A DNA stretch of 39,260 nucleotides, from NCBI GenBank assembly GCA_036501845.1, contig DASXZO010000015.1, positions 1-39,260 on the forward strand, given 5' to 3'. Source of the stretch: JBBREP01 sp036501845 (GTDB lineage: Bacteria; Actinomycetota; Acidimicrobiia; IMCC26256; PALSA-610). The translations under genes and the position numbers were made by a program. The notes beneath the pieces were generated by a model. It had not been told where the DNA came from. It was given only the letters and a program-made list of their open reading frames with translations, and ran no database searches. Below, one piece after another: positions 15,964 to 24,244 of the stretch (within the stretch, counting starts at the first letter, position 1; the number at the start of each line of letters is the position of its first letter).

Positions 15964-16458
15964 ATGGCGATCACGCGCGCAGAGTTCCCGCTGCCCGACG
16001 TCGACGAAGCTCTCACCGCGCCGTTCTTCGCCGCCGCGGCGCGCGACGAGCTCGCGATCCCGCGCTGCGAACGCTGCAACCAATTCGTGTGGTACCCGAA
16101 AGCGTCGTGCCCGAGCTGTGACGCTCCGCTCGTATGGACGCCGGTGTCGGGGCGGGCGACGTTGTTCACCTGGACGGTGGTGCGCCGCGCGTTCCTGCCC
16201 GCCTTCGCCGACCGGGTGCCGTTCGTGACCGCGCTCGTCGCGCTCGACGAAGACCCCGCGGTGCGACTCTGCACCTACCTCGCCGACGTCGACCCCGACG
16301 CGCCGCTCGAAGCCGGTACACCGTTGGCAGTGACGTTCCGCGATCTCACCTTCTCCACCGTCCCCGACCGCGCGGTGCGCGTCCCCATGTTCGCCGTGGT
16401 CCCACAAACAGTTGACAAGTCGACTGTTTCTGGGACCACGGGAGGGATGCGGGCGTGA
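15964..16458 (+). CDS. DUF35 (zinc ribbon plus OB-fold) partner of the thiolase-fold protein
   Basis: This 164-residue acyl-CoA-associated protein has an N-terminal rubredoxin-like zinc ribbon with four Cys, CERC (near 37-40) and CPSC (near 51-54). An OB-fold follows (ATLFTWTVVRRAFLPAF... VPFVTALVALDED). Such proteins form complexes with Ltp2-like aldolases or MaoC-type hydratases in steroid side-chain degradation. A GAGGG tract lies upstream of the ATG. The final 20 or so residues (PQTVDKSTVSGTTGGMRA) are encoded by a 44-nt palindrome and do not look like a family C-terminus, so they may derive from an inserted element. The stop overlaps the next start (GTGA). Confidence 0.9.
   Translation: MAITRAEFPLPDVDEALTAPFFAAAARDELAIPRCERCNQFVWYPKASCPSCDAPLVWTPVSGRATLFTWTVVRRAFLPAFADRVPFVTALVALDEDPAVRLCTYLADVDPDAPLEAGTPLAVTFRDLTFSTVPDRAVRVPMFAVVPQTVDKSTVSGTTGGMRA
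16396..16439. repeat. 44-nt near-perfect palindrome at the DUF35/CoA-transferase junction
   Basis: The left arm (16396-16416) and right arm (16419-16439) are 21 nt each and complementary at 19 positions, separated by AA. The outer arms read GTGGTCCCA and TGGGACCAC. It encodes the last part of the DUF35 protein and ends exactly at the GGGAGGG ribosome binding site of the next gene. There is no T tract. It could be a REP-like mobile palindrome, an RNA-processing site or an intra-operon attenuator. Confidence 0.8.
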
Positions 16459-18671
16459 TCTACGACGGGTTGCGCGTGCTCGACCGTTCGTCGTCGCTCG
16501 CCGGTGCGTACTGCGCCAAGCTCCTTGCCGACCTCGGTGCCGACGTGGTGGTGGCCGAGCCGGACGGCGGCGATCCCCGGCGCGCCGACGGCATCGACGG
16601 TGCGATGTGGGACTACCTCCACACCTCGCAGCGCAGCGTGTCGCGGGCGACGGCGCGCGCGTGGGAGCCGCATGCCGACGTGCTGTTGCGCGACCGGCCC
16701 GGCAACACGGACGCGCTCGTGGCGGTGACGATCAGCCCGTTCGGCTACGGCGGGCCCGACGACGCCTTGAACGAACTCGGTTTCACCGAAGCCGTACTCC
16801 AGGCGCGCAGTGGCGCGCTCGCGGGGCACGGGCACATGACGATGGCGCCGCTCACAGTGGCCGGAGAGTTGGGTGAGTACGTGGCGGGCGCGTCCGCAGC
16901 CCTTGCCGCCGCGACCGCGCACCGGCGCGCGTCGCTCACCAGGCGGCCCGAGGCGCTCGACGTGTCGATCCTCGAGGGCATGCAACTCACCATGCTCACG
17001 ATGCCCACTCTGTTCGCCCGCTTCCCCGGTGGACGGATGGCGGCGTTCCGTTTCGTGATGATCCCCGGCAACGAACCTTGCCGCGACGGCAACTTCGCCG
17101 GCATCACCACGAACACCGTCGCGCAGTGGAAGGCGCTCGCTCGCGCGATGGGCCGCGACGATATGGCCGATCCCGAGCTCGACACGATGATCGGGCGCTT
17201 CATGCACGCCAAAGACGTGTGCGGCGCGTTGAACGCATGGACCGGCGCCCACACCGCCGCGGAGATCGAACAAGCGTGCACCGACGCGCGCGTTCCCGTA
17301 GCCGTGGTGGGGAACGGCAAGCTGCTGCTCGAGTGGGAGCACCTGCGTGAGCGCGAGGTGTACGTGCCGCAACCCGGTCGCGATGCGCCCCGCGGTCTGT
17401 TGCGCCCGCGCGCGCCGTTCCGTATGCATGGCGTTGCCGACCGCACGATGACACCCGCGCCGCTCGTGCACGAGCACGACTCCGATGCGGCGTGGTCGGC
17501 ACGAAGCGCAACGACAGTGGCACCCGACGACGGAACTGCCACCGGCCCGAAACCGCTCGCTGGCGTGAAGGTGCTCGACTTCACCGCGTTCTGGGCTGGT
17601 CCGTTCGCGACGGCGTGGTTCGCGGCGATGGGCGCCGACGTGATCAAGGTGGAGTCGGTGCAGCGACCCGACGGCATGCGTATGGCGGGCTCCACGCGCT
17701 TGGGCCATCCCGAAGCGATCGAATGCTCGCCGCTGTTCCATGCGTCGAACCTCGACAAGCGCGGCATCACCCTCGACCTCACGCGGCCCGAGGGCGTCGA
17801 ACTCGCCAAGCGGCTCGCGGCGCGCTGCGACGTGGTGTGTGAGAACTTCACGCCGCGCGTCATCGAGGAGTTCGGCCTCGACTACGACGTGCTCCGAGCG
17901 ATCAAGGCCGACATCATCATGCTCCGGCTTCCTGCGTTCGGCCTCACCGGTCCGTGGCGCGAACGCCCCGGGTTCGCGCAGACGATGGAGCAGCTGTGCG
18001 GCATGGCGTGGGCCACAGGGTACGAGGACGGTCCGCCGATCATCGCGGGCGGTGTGGTCGACCCGTTCGTGGGCGCGCACGCCGCGCTCGCGCTCGTGGC
18101 CGCGCTCGATCACCGCGACCGCACCGGCCAAGGCCAACTCGTGGAGTTGCCGATGGTCGACGTGGCCACGGCGGTCACCGCCGATCAGGTGCTGCGCTAC
18201 CAGCTCACCGGTGAGGTCGGCGGCCGGCGGGGCGCGCACGGTGTGTACCGATGCCAGGGCGACGATTCGTGGGTCGCGATCGTCGAAGACCGCGACCCGA
18301 TGGATGCCGATGCGCGCGCGCAATGGTGCGCGACGCGCACGCCAGCCGATGCCGAGGCAGAGCTCGTTGCCGCCGGCATCCCGGCGTGCGCGGTGGTCCC
18401 TGGCTACGCCGCGGTCGACGACCGCCAGATGGCCGCGCGCAACTTCTTCGAGCCGCTCACGCACGCCGTGGTGGGCGACCAGCTCTTTCCGGGGTTCCCG
18501 GTGCGATTCTCCGACGGTCCGCAGCGCTACTGGCAGCAGCCGGCACCGATGCTCGGCGAACACAACCGCGAGGTCCTTGCCGGTGAGCTCGGCCTCACCG
18601 ACGCCGAGCTCGCGCGCCTCGAAGCCGACCAGATCATCGGCACCGCTCCAGTTGCGCCGGGCGGCGGCTGA
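16455..18671 (+). CDS. Fused class III (CaiB/BaiF) CoA-transferase
   Basis: This 738-residue protein consists of two tandem CoA-transferase family III units, about residues 1-345 and 365-730, joined by a short linker. Such enzymes move CoA between carboxylic acids through an aspartyl-anhydride intermediate. The C-terminal unit is complete: VKVLDFTAFWAGPFAT at 371-386, GADVIKVES, SNLDKRGITLDL and catalytic Asp536 in GGVVDPFVG. In the N-terminal unit the matching site reads GELGEYVAG, with Glu141 in place of Asp, and the SxDK region is lost, so that half may be structural. The GTG start has GGAGG nine bases upstream. It follows the Ltp2-like and DUF35 genes in one operon. Confidence 0.9.
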   Translation: MIYDGLRVLDRSSSLAGAYCAKLLADLGADVVVAEPDGGDPRRADGIDGAMWDYLHTSQRSVSRATARAWEPHADVLLRDRPGNTDALVAVTISPFGYGGPDDALNELGFTEAVLQARSGALAGHGHMTMAPLTVAGELGEYVAGASAALAAATAHRRASLTRRPEALDVSILEGMQLTMLTMPTLFARFPGGRMAAFRFVMIPGNEPCRDGNFAGITTNTVAQWKALARAMGRDDMADPELDTMIGRFMHAKDVCGALNAWTGAHTAAEIEQACTDARVPVAVVGNGKLLLEWEHLREREVYVPQPGRDAPRGLLRPRAPFRMHGVADRTMTPAPLVHEHDSDAAWSARSATTVAPDDGTATGPKPLAGVKVLDFTAFWAGPFATAWFAAMGADVIKVESVQRPDGMRMAGSTRLGHPEAIECSPLFHASNLDKRGITLDLTRPEGVELAKRLAARCDVVCENFTPRVIEEFGLDYDVLRAIKADIIMLRLPAFGLTGPWRERPGFAQTMEQLCGMAWATGYEDGPPIIAGGVVDPFVGAHAALALVAALDHRDRTGQGQLVELPMVDVATAVTADQVLRYQLTGEVGGRRGAHGVYRCQGDDSWVAIVEDRDPMDADARAQWCATRTPADAEAELVAAGIPACAVVPGYAAVDDRQMAARNFFEPLTHAVVGDQLFPGFPVRFSDGPQRYWQQPAPMLGEHNREVLAGELGLTDAELARLEADQIIGTAPVAPGGG

Positions 18672-18680
18672 TGGGTTCGC

Positions 18681-18775
18681 CTCGCGCCCTACGCGGCGAC
18701 CAGAGCAGCGCAGGAGCGACGAAGGAGCGAGATGCGTGCGGCGAGAGCTCGCCGCCAAGCGCAGCGAGGCAGATA
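18681..18775 (+). repeat. Dispersed stem-loop repeat, copy 2
   Basis: The element starts CTCGCGCCCTACGCGGCGAC at 18681 and ends with the core CTCGCCGCCAAGCGCAGCGA at 18748, followed by GGCAGAT. It matches copy 3 (26699-26785) at both ends and in an inner GAGCGAC..AGGAGC block. It lies between the CoA-transferase stop and the MFS ATG at 18800. An upstream in-frame ATG at 18671 would translate the repeat, which is why I do not use it. Confidence 0.78.
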
Positions 18776-18799
18776 GTCACTGAACAGTTCGAAGACGCC

Positions 18800-20047
18800 A
18801 TGGAGGACGGCGACGTCCCCTGGCGCCGCGGCACGGCCCGCGCCGCGTTCCGCAACCGCGACTTCACGATCTTCTGGTCCGGGATGTTCGCCTCGAACAT
18901 CGGCACGTGGATGCAGACGCTCGTGCTCGCCGAATACGGGCTGAAGATCGGCGGCCCCGCATACGTGGGTTACCTCGGTTTCGCGGTGCTCGGCCCGCTG
19001 CTGCTGCTCGCGCCGGTCGCCGGCCTCATCGCCGATGTGGTGGACCGGCGCCGCTGGCTGATCACCAACCAAACCGCGATGCTCGTCTGCGCCTTCGTGC
19101 TCGCGGCGTACGTGTGGCGGGTGGGTCACGTCTCGACGCTCGTGATCTTCCTGCTCGTGTTCCTCAACGGTGTGTTCAACGCGCTCACCGGTCCGGGGAT
19201 GAGCGCGATCTCGCCCACGCTCGTGCCGCCGGAAGACCTCAACGGCGCGGTGTCGCTGTTCTCGTTCCAGATGAACATGTCGCGCGTCGTCGGTCCGCTG
19301 ATCGGCACGGCGATCTACAACGTCAAGGGCCCGGGCCTCGTGTTCGCGGTGAACGCGGTCACGTACTTGTTCGCGGTGGCGGGGCTCGTGTTCGCCCGCT
19401 ATCCGCGCCGCGCCGGTGCCGTGCTCGAGGAACGCGGCTTCGCCCGGCTCGCCTCGGGATTCCGCATCGCCTGGCACGATCAGCTGGTGCGGCGCGTGCT
19501 GATCATCCTGTGGACGATGTCGCTCGTGTCGCTCAACTTCATCCAGTTCATGTCGGTGCACGCACAGCAAGACCTCGCAATACCCGCGAAGTCGCTGGCG
19601 TTCGGCATGCTCTACGCGTCGTTCGCGCTCGGCGCCGCGGCCGGCGCGGTGTCGGTGGGCACGATCTTCTCGTCGGTCGATCAGGCCCGCATCGTGCGGC
19701 CGTCGTTGATCGCGTTCGCAGTGTTTCTCGGGCTCTTCGGCGCGCTGCACGGTCCGGCGCCGGCGTACCCGGTGGTGTTCTTGCTCGGCTACGCATACTT
19801 CGCGGCGATCACCGCGCTGTCGACGGTGTTGCAGGCGAACATCGCCAACGAGGTGCGCGGGCGCCTCTCGTCGCTCTGGATCATGGGCTTCGGCGGAGCC
19901 GTCGGCATCGCCGCGCTGCTGTGGGCACCACTCGCCGACTACTCGGTGGTCGCATTGCTCGAGGTCGGTGCAGTATGGGCTGTGGTGCTGGTGTGGGTGG
20001 CGTCGCCGCGATCGTTGCGGCGTAGTGAGGAGATTGCGAATGCCTGA
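18800..20047 (+). CDS. MFS transporter, EntS/MFS_3-like
   Basis: This 415-residue secondary transporter of the major facilitator superfamily has about 12 hydrophobic segments. The start AFRNRDFTIFWSGMFASNIG followed by TWMQTLVLAEY is typical of the MFS_3 (enterobactin exporter-like) group. The loop between segments 2 and 3 carries the MFS motif as GLIADVVDRRRWL. I chose the ATG at 18800 because it precedes this conserved beginning; longer forms would include the dispersed repeat. It ends in overlap with the next gene (ATG at 20040, stop at 20047). Export of a small lipophilic compound is likely, but the substrate is unknown. Confidence 0.9.
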   Translation: MEDGDVPWRRGTARAAFRNRDFTIFWSGMFASNIGTWMQTLVLAEYGLKIGGPAYVGYLGFAVLGPLLLLAPVAGLIADVVDRRRWLITNQTAMLVCAFVLAAYVWRVGHVSTLVIFLLVFLNGVFNALTGPGMSAISPTLVPPEDLNGAVSLFSFQMNMSRVVGPLIGTAIYNVKGPGLVFAVNAVTYLFAVAGLVFARYPRRAGAVLEERGFARLASGFRIAWHDQLVRRVLIILWTMSLVSLNFIQFMSVHAQQDLAIPAKSLAFGMLYASFALGAAAGAVSVGTIFSSVDQARIVRPSLIAFAVFLGLFGALHGPAPAYPVVFLLGYAYFAAITALSTVLQANIANEVRGRLSSLWIMGFGGAVGIAALLWAPLADYSVVALLEVGAVWAVVLVWVASPRSLRRSEEIANA

Positions 20048-20729
20048 GCGCACGCGGAGCCCAGAGGATCTGTACGACGCGTACTGCGGCGTGCGCACAC
20101 GCGTGCGTGCCGCGGTGGAGTCGACGTCCGCAGCTGCGCTCGATGCGCGCTGCCCGGCCACGCCGGCATGGCGCGTGCACGACGTGCTCGCACACCTCGT
20201 GGGCGTGCCGAACGACGTGCTCGCGGGCCGGATCGAAGGAGTTGCGACCGATCCGTGGACCCAGGCGCAGGTCGACGCGCGCCGCGACACCTCGGCGGCC
20301 GACATGCTCGACGCGTGGGACGCCGACGGCGTGACGATGGAGCCGCTGTTCGCAGTCGTCGGCTTCGAGCGCTTCGGCCAGATGCTGTTCGACGCGCTCA
20401 CCCACGAGAACGATCTCTGTCACGCGTTAGGCGTCGCCGCCGACCGCGAAAACCTCGGGGTCGACTGCGCGTTCGACTGGCTCGTGGCGGTCGCCGGCGC
20501 GTTTCGCGGCGACCCCCTTCGTGTACGTACCGGGCGCGATGACGTGGTGATCGGGCCGGGTGAACCCGTCGCCACCATCGATCTCACACGCTTCGAGTTC
20601 GTGAGGGCCAGTTCCGGACGCCGCTCGCGCGCCCAGGTGACCGCGTACCCGAACGAAGGCCTGCGCGAGCCCGACATGATTCTGACCGCGCCCCTGTTCA
20701 CCCTCGCCACGGTCGACATCGTCGAGTAG
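20040..20729 (+). CDS. Maleylpyruvate isomerase/DinB-like (MDMPI) family protein
   Basis: This 229-residue protein is of the mycothiol-dependent maleylpyruvate isomerase family (TIGR03083-like). The N-terminal four-helix metal-binding domain shows W44RVHDVLAHLVG with His52, and HENDLCHAL at 122-130 with candidate ligands His122/Glu123/His128. The C-terminal part (VRTGRDD onward) is the small alpha/beta domain with the late SSGRRSRAQV motif. Members use mycothiol as cofactor or metal-bound thiols, but most have unknown substrates. The ATG lies within the end of the MFS gene (8-nt overlap), so the two are translationally coupled. Confidence 0.85.
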   Translation: MPERTRSPEDLYDAYCGVRTRVRAAVESTSAAALDARCPATPAWRVHDVLAHLVGVPNDVLAGRIEGVATDPWTQAQVDARRDTSAADMLDAWDADGVTMEPLFAVVGFERFGQMLFDALTHENDLCHALGVAADRENLGVDCAFDWLVAVAGAFRGDPLRVRTGRDDVVIGPGEPVATIDLTRFEFVRASSGRRSRAQVTAYPNEGLREPDMILTAPLFTLATVDIVE

Positions 20730-20735
20730 GCGGCC

Positions 20736-22847
20736 GTGGCGGAACAGCAACACGAAAAGGTTGTCGCGGCGCTGCGCGCGGTCGTCGGCGAGCTTGACGG
20801 GTTCGAGGCGCGCCCGGGCCAGGAGGAGATGGCCACCGCGGTCGCCGATGCGTTCGATCGCCACGAGCACCTGCTCGTGCAGGCCGGCACCGGCACGGGC
20901 AAGAGCCTTGCCTACCTCGTGCCCGCGGTGCTCACCGGTGGACGCGTGGTGATCGTGACGGCTACACGAGCGCTGCAGGAACAGCTGTGCCGCAAGGACC
21001 TCCCGTTCCTCGCCGAGCACGCGGCACCGCTCGGCCACACCTTCACGTTCTCGCAGCTCAAGGGACGCAGCAACTACGCATGTCGCGCTCGGCTCGCCGA
21101 CCTCGAAGCCGAGATGCAGGAGAGCTTCACGGGTTTGCGCAGCGAGCGCGAGACGGTGCAGACGGTCGCGCGATGGGCCGCCGACACCGACACCGGTGAT
21201 CGCGCCGATCTCGACGAGGTGGTGAGCGAGGCCGTGTGGTCGATGGTGAGCATGGACTCGTACGAGTGCCCGGGCCGCCAGAAATGCGCGCACGGCGAGT
21301 CGTGCTTCGCCGAGGCCGCGCGCGATCGCGCCGCCGAGTCCGACGTGGTGGTCGTGAACACCGCGCTGTACGGGCAGCATCTTGTAGGCGCGGGAAAGGT
21401 GTTGCCGCCGCACTCGTACGTGGTGATCGACGAGGCGCACACGCTCGAAGAGATCGCGTCGACGGCGTTCGGCGTCACCATGGGGCCGACGCGTATCGGC
21501 CGTGCGGCCACGCAGATCCGCTCGTTCCTCACCGGTGACGACAACGAAGACCCGGTCGCGCGGCTCGACGAGCGGGCGCAGCGGCTCGGGCGATTGCTCG
21601 AGCAGTGCCCGAACGAGGAGCGCATCGATCTCGACGGCACCGGTGTGCGCGACGCGCTCGCGGCCGTGAACGAGGCGTTCGCCGCGCTGAAGGGCACCGT
21701 GGACCGCATCGACCTCAGCGATGCGGGCGGCGACGCCGGGCAGCGAAAGCAGCGGGTGCTTCGACTCATCGACTCCACTCGCGAGGACCTCGCCTACGCG
21801 GTGCGGGCAGCATCGACCGAAGATGCCGCGTGGGTCGACCGGCGCAACCCCACCACGCCGCCGGTGTTGCACGTGGCGCGTGTGGACGTGGGCGAACCGT
21901 TGCGCCAGAGCCTGTTCGCACGCCGCACGACCGTGCTGTCGTCGGCCACGCTCGCGACTGGCGGCGATTTCGGGCATCTCGCTTGGCGCCTCGGTCTGCG
22001 CGATGGCGAGGGCGCCTCACGCTCAGCGTCTGCCGCGATTGCGGGCGATGCCGCGGAATCGCGGCACACAGATGGCGATGAGGGCGTTGCCGATCGTGAG
22101 GCGGTGGTGGACCCGGACACCGGCGAGATCCGGCCGCCCGAACCCACCAGCTACCGGGCGCTCGACGTCGGCTCGCCGTTCGACTACCGCAACCAGGCGA
22201 TCCTCTACTGCGCCGCGCACCTGCCTGATCCGCGATCACCGAAGTACGCCGACGCGTGGATCGCCGAAGCCGTAGAGCTCGCGCAAGCAGCGGGTGGTCG
22301 CACGCTCGGCTTGTGCACGTCGCTCGCGGCGGCGCGCAACTTGCGCGAGGCGCTCACCAAGGCGCTTGCCGGTGTGCGCGTGCTCGCGCCCGACGACCTG
22401 CCGCGCGCCAAGCTCATGGAGGAGTTCGCCCGCGACGAGACGTCGTGCCTCGTGGGCAGCCTCGGACTCTGGCAGGGCATCGACGTGGCCGGGCCGTCGG
22501 TGAGCCTGGTGATCATCGACAAGATCCCGTTCCAGCGGCCCGACGACCCGCTCGCGCTCGCTCGCCGCGACCGCGCCGACGCGCTCGGCCACGATCCGTT
22601 CGCCACCTACGACCTGCCGCGGGCTGCGCTCCTGCTCGCGCAGGGCGCGGGCCGGCTCGTACGCACATCGAGTGATCGGGGAGTGGTGGCGGTGCTCGAC
22701 CCGCGCATCGTCACGAAGCGCTACGGCCGCACGCTGGTCGAGTCGCTCCCGCCGATGTTCCGCATCACGAATCCCGACCGCGTGAAGGCCGCACTCGCAC
22801 GCCTCGCTGCGAGCCGGGCCGAAGCGTCGTCGCCCACACCGCCGTAG
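20736..22847 (+). CDS. dinG: ATP-dependent DNA helicase, DinG/XPD-type
   Basis: This superfamily 2 5'-3' DNA helicase of 703 residues has Walker A GTGTGKS (51-57), motif Ia TATRALQEQL, a DEAH box (232-235) and motif VI QGAGRLVR near residue 635. Four Cys that should hold a 4Fe-4S cluster are at 116, 178, 184 and 190 (YECPGRQKCAHGESC). This combination identifies the DinG/YoaA-type repair helicases. Between the helicase halves, near residues 425-465, is a low-complexity acidic insertion (about EGASRSASAAIAGD to DPDTGEIRPP). The GTG start at 20736 follows the previous stop by six bases and lacks an evident ribosome binding site. Confidence 0.92.
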   Translation: MAEQQHEKVVAALRAVVGELDGFEARPGQEEMATAVADAFDRHEHLLVQAGTGTGKSLAYLVPAVLTGGRVVIVTATRALQEQLCRKDLPFLAEHAAPLGHTFTFSQLKGRSNYACRARLADLEAEMQESFTGLRSERETVQTVARWAADTDTGDRADLDEVVSEAVWSMVSMDSYECPGRQKCAHGESCFAEAARDRAAESDVVVVNTALYGQHLVGAGKVLPPHSYVVIDEAHTLEEIASTAFGVTMGPTRIGRAATQIRSFLTGDDNEDPVARLDERAQRLGRLLEQCPNEERIDLDGTGVRDALAAVNEAFAALKGTVDRIDLSDAGGDAGQRKQRVLRLIDSTREDLAYAVRAASTEDAAWVDRRNPTTPPVLHVARVDVGEPLRQSLFARRTTVLSSATLATGGDFGHLAWRLGLRDGEGASRSASAAIAGDAAESRHTDGDEGVADREAVVDPDTGEIRPPEPTSYRALDVGSPFDYRNQAILYCAAHLPDPRSPKYADAWIAEAVELAQAAGGRTLGLCTSLAAARNLREALTKALAGVRVLAPDDLPRAKLMEEFARDETSCLVGSLGLWQGIDVAGPSVSLVIIDKIPFQRPDDPLALARRDRADALGHDPFATYDLPRAALLLAQGAGRLVRTSSDRGVVAVLDPRIVTKRYGRTLVESLPPMFRITNPDRVKAALARLAASRAEASSPTPP

Positions 22848-22850
22848 GGT
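22845..22850 (+). promoter_or_regulatory. Candidate -10 box overlapping the dinG stop codon
   Basis: TAGGGT begins with the TAG stop of the helicase and lies eight bases before the ATG at 22859. There is no ribosome binding site. It would suit a leaderless start for the oxidoreductase gene. Confidence 0.35.
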
Positions 22851-22858
22851 CGCGTCCC

Positions 22859-24244
22859 ATGACGGCCGGTTACGCCGACACCAGCTTCTGGCTCGAGTCG
22901 TGCGACGACGACCTCACGCCCCGCGACCCACTCGATGGTTCGCGTGACGCCGACGTCGCGATCCTCGGTGCCGGCTTCACAGGTCTGTGGACTGCGTACT
23001 ACCTGCTGCGCGCGCAGCCTGAGTTGCGGGTGGTGCTGCTCGAATCCGAGATCGCGGGCTTCGGCGCGTCGGGACGGAACGGCGGATGGTGCACGTCGGG
23101 GTTCGGTGCCGGGCCGGACCAGCTTGCAGCCCGCTTCGGTGTCGACGCGGCGCGCGCCGTGCACGACGCGATGATCGACACGGTCGACGAGGTGGGCCGC
23201 GTGTGCGTTGACGAAGGTATCGACGCGCACTACCAGCGTGACGGCGAACTGCTCGTGGCCATTGGCGATCACCAGGTTCCGGCGCTCGACGCCATCGAGC
23301 GCACCTACCAACGCATCGGCGGCGACGACTTCCATTGCCGCTTGTCGGCCGACGAGACGCGCGAGCGCATTGCCATCGACGGCGCGCGCGGCGCACTGTT
23401 CCATCCCGCAACCGCGTCGGTGCATCCCGCCCGGCTCGTGCGCGGGCTCGCTGGCGCGGTCGAGCGGCGCGGCGGTGTGATCTGCGAATCCACGCCGGTC
23501 ACGGCATTCGCGGGTGGCCCGAGCCCGTACCTCGACACTGCACGCGGCCGAGTGAGCGCGCCCGTGGTCGTGCTCGCGGGTGAGGCCTATCTCTCACAGT
23601 TGCCCGCGCTACGCCGCGCCGTGCTGCCGATCTACTCGTACATCGTGCTCACCGAGCCGCTCCCGCCCGAGCAGCTCGCCGCGATCAACTGGACCCACCG
23701 CATGGTGGTCAACTCCCGGGCCCTCACCGTCGACTACCTCTCGCGCACCGCCGACGGCCGCATCCTCTTCGGCGGGCGCGGCGCGCCCTATCACTTCGGT
23801 TCGTCGATCGCCCCCGAGCACGACCGCAGCGAGCCGACGTTCGCGCGGCTCCGTCAATCGCTGGTGGAATGGTTCCCGAGTCTCGAAGGCGTGGGATTCA
23901 CGCACGCGTGGGGCGGTTGTCTCGGCGTGCCTCGCGACTTCATCCCGATCATGCGCTTCGACCGCGCGTCTGGCGTCGCGACCGCCCGCGGCTACACGGG
24001 TGAAGGCGTCGCCGCGAGCAACCTGTCGGGTCGGGTGCTCGCCGATCTGATCAGCGGCGCTGATTCGTCGCTCGTGGCGCTGCCCATGACGAGCCACCAC
24101 GGCCGCAACTGGGAGGTCGAACCGTTCCGCTTCCTCGCCACGCGGCTCGCAGAGCGCGGCGCGATGCGCATCGACGAGCGCGGCGCGCGCACGGGCGCAT
24201 CACCCACGGGACGGACCCTCACCGAACGGCTCATCTCCCATTGA
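22859..24244 (+). CDS. FAD-dependent oxidoreductase, DAO family (PuuB/OrdL-like)
   Basis: This 461-residue flavoprotein of the D-amino-acid oxidase family oxidises a C-N bond of an amine or amino acid. The dinucleotide-binding motif GAGFTG is at 37-42, followed by LLESE for the ribose, and GASGRNGGWCTSGFG (near 68-82), typical of the gamma-glutamylputrescine oxidase-like group. The C-terminal FAD contact is GYTGEGVAASNLSGRVLADLI, given here across two parts of the fold. The exact amine is not known. The gene overlaps the next by four bases (TTGA), so it is coupled to a phosphopantetheinyl transferase. Confidence 0.9.
   Translation: MTAGYADTSFWLESCDDDLTPRDPLDGSRDADVAILGAGFTGLWTAYYLLRAQPELRVVLLESEIAGFGASGRNGGWCTSGFGAGPDQLAARFGVDAARAVHDAMIDTVDEVGRVCVDEGIDAHYQRDGELLVAIGDHQVPALDAIERTYQRIGGDDFHCRLSADETRERIAIDGARGALFHPATASVHPARLVRGLAGAVERRGGVICESTPVTAFAGGPSPYLDTARGRVSAPVVVLAGEAYLSQLPALRRAVLPIYSYIVLTEPLPPEQLAAINWTHRMVVNSRALTVDYLSRTADGRILFGGRGAPYHFGSSIAPEHDRSEPTFARLRQSLVEWFPSLEGVGFTHAWGGCLGVPRDFIPIMRFDRASGVATARGYTGEGVAASNLSGRVLADLISGADSSLVALPMTSHHGRNWEVEPFRFLATRLAERGAMRIDERGARTGASPTGRTLTERLISH

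Noticed and set aside
16275..18758. 827-residue minus-strand open frame
   Set aside because: It lies opposite the well-supported CoA-transferase and shows no recognisable domain.
18671..18799. 43-residue N-terminal extension of the MFS protein
   Set aside because: It would be translated from the dispersed repeat. The peptide is repeat-derived and the conserved MFS beginning follows ATG 18800.
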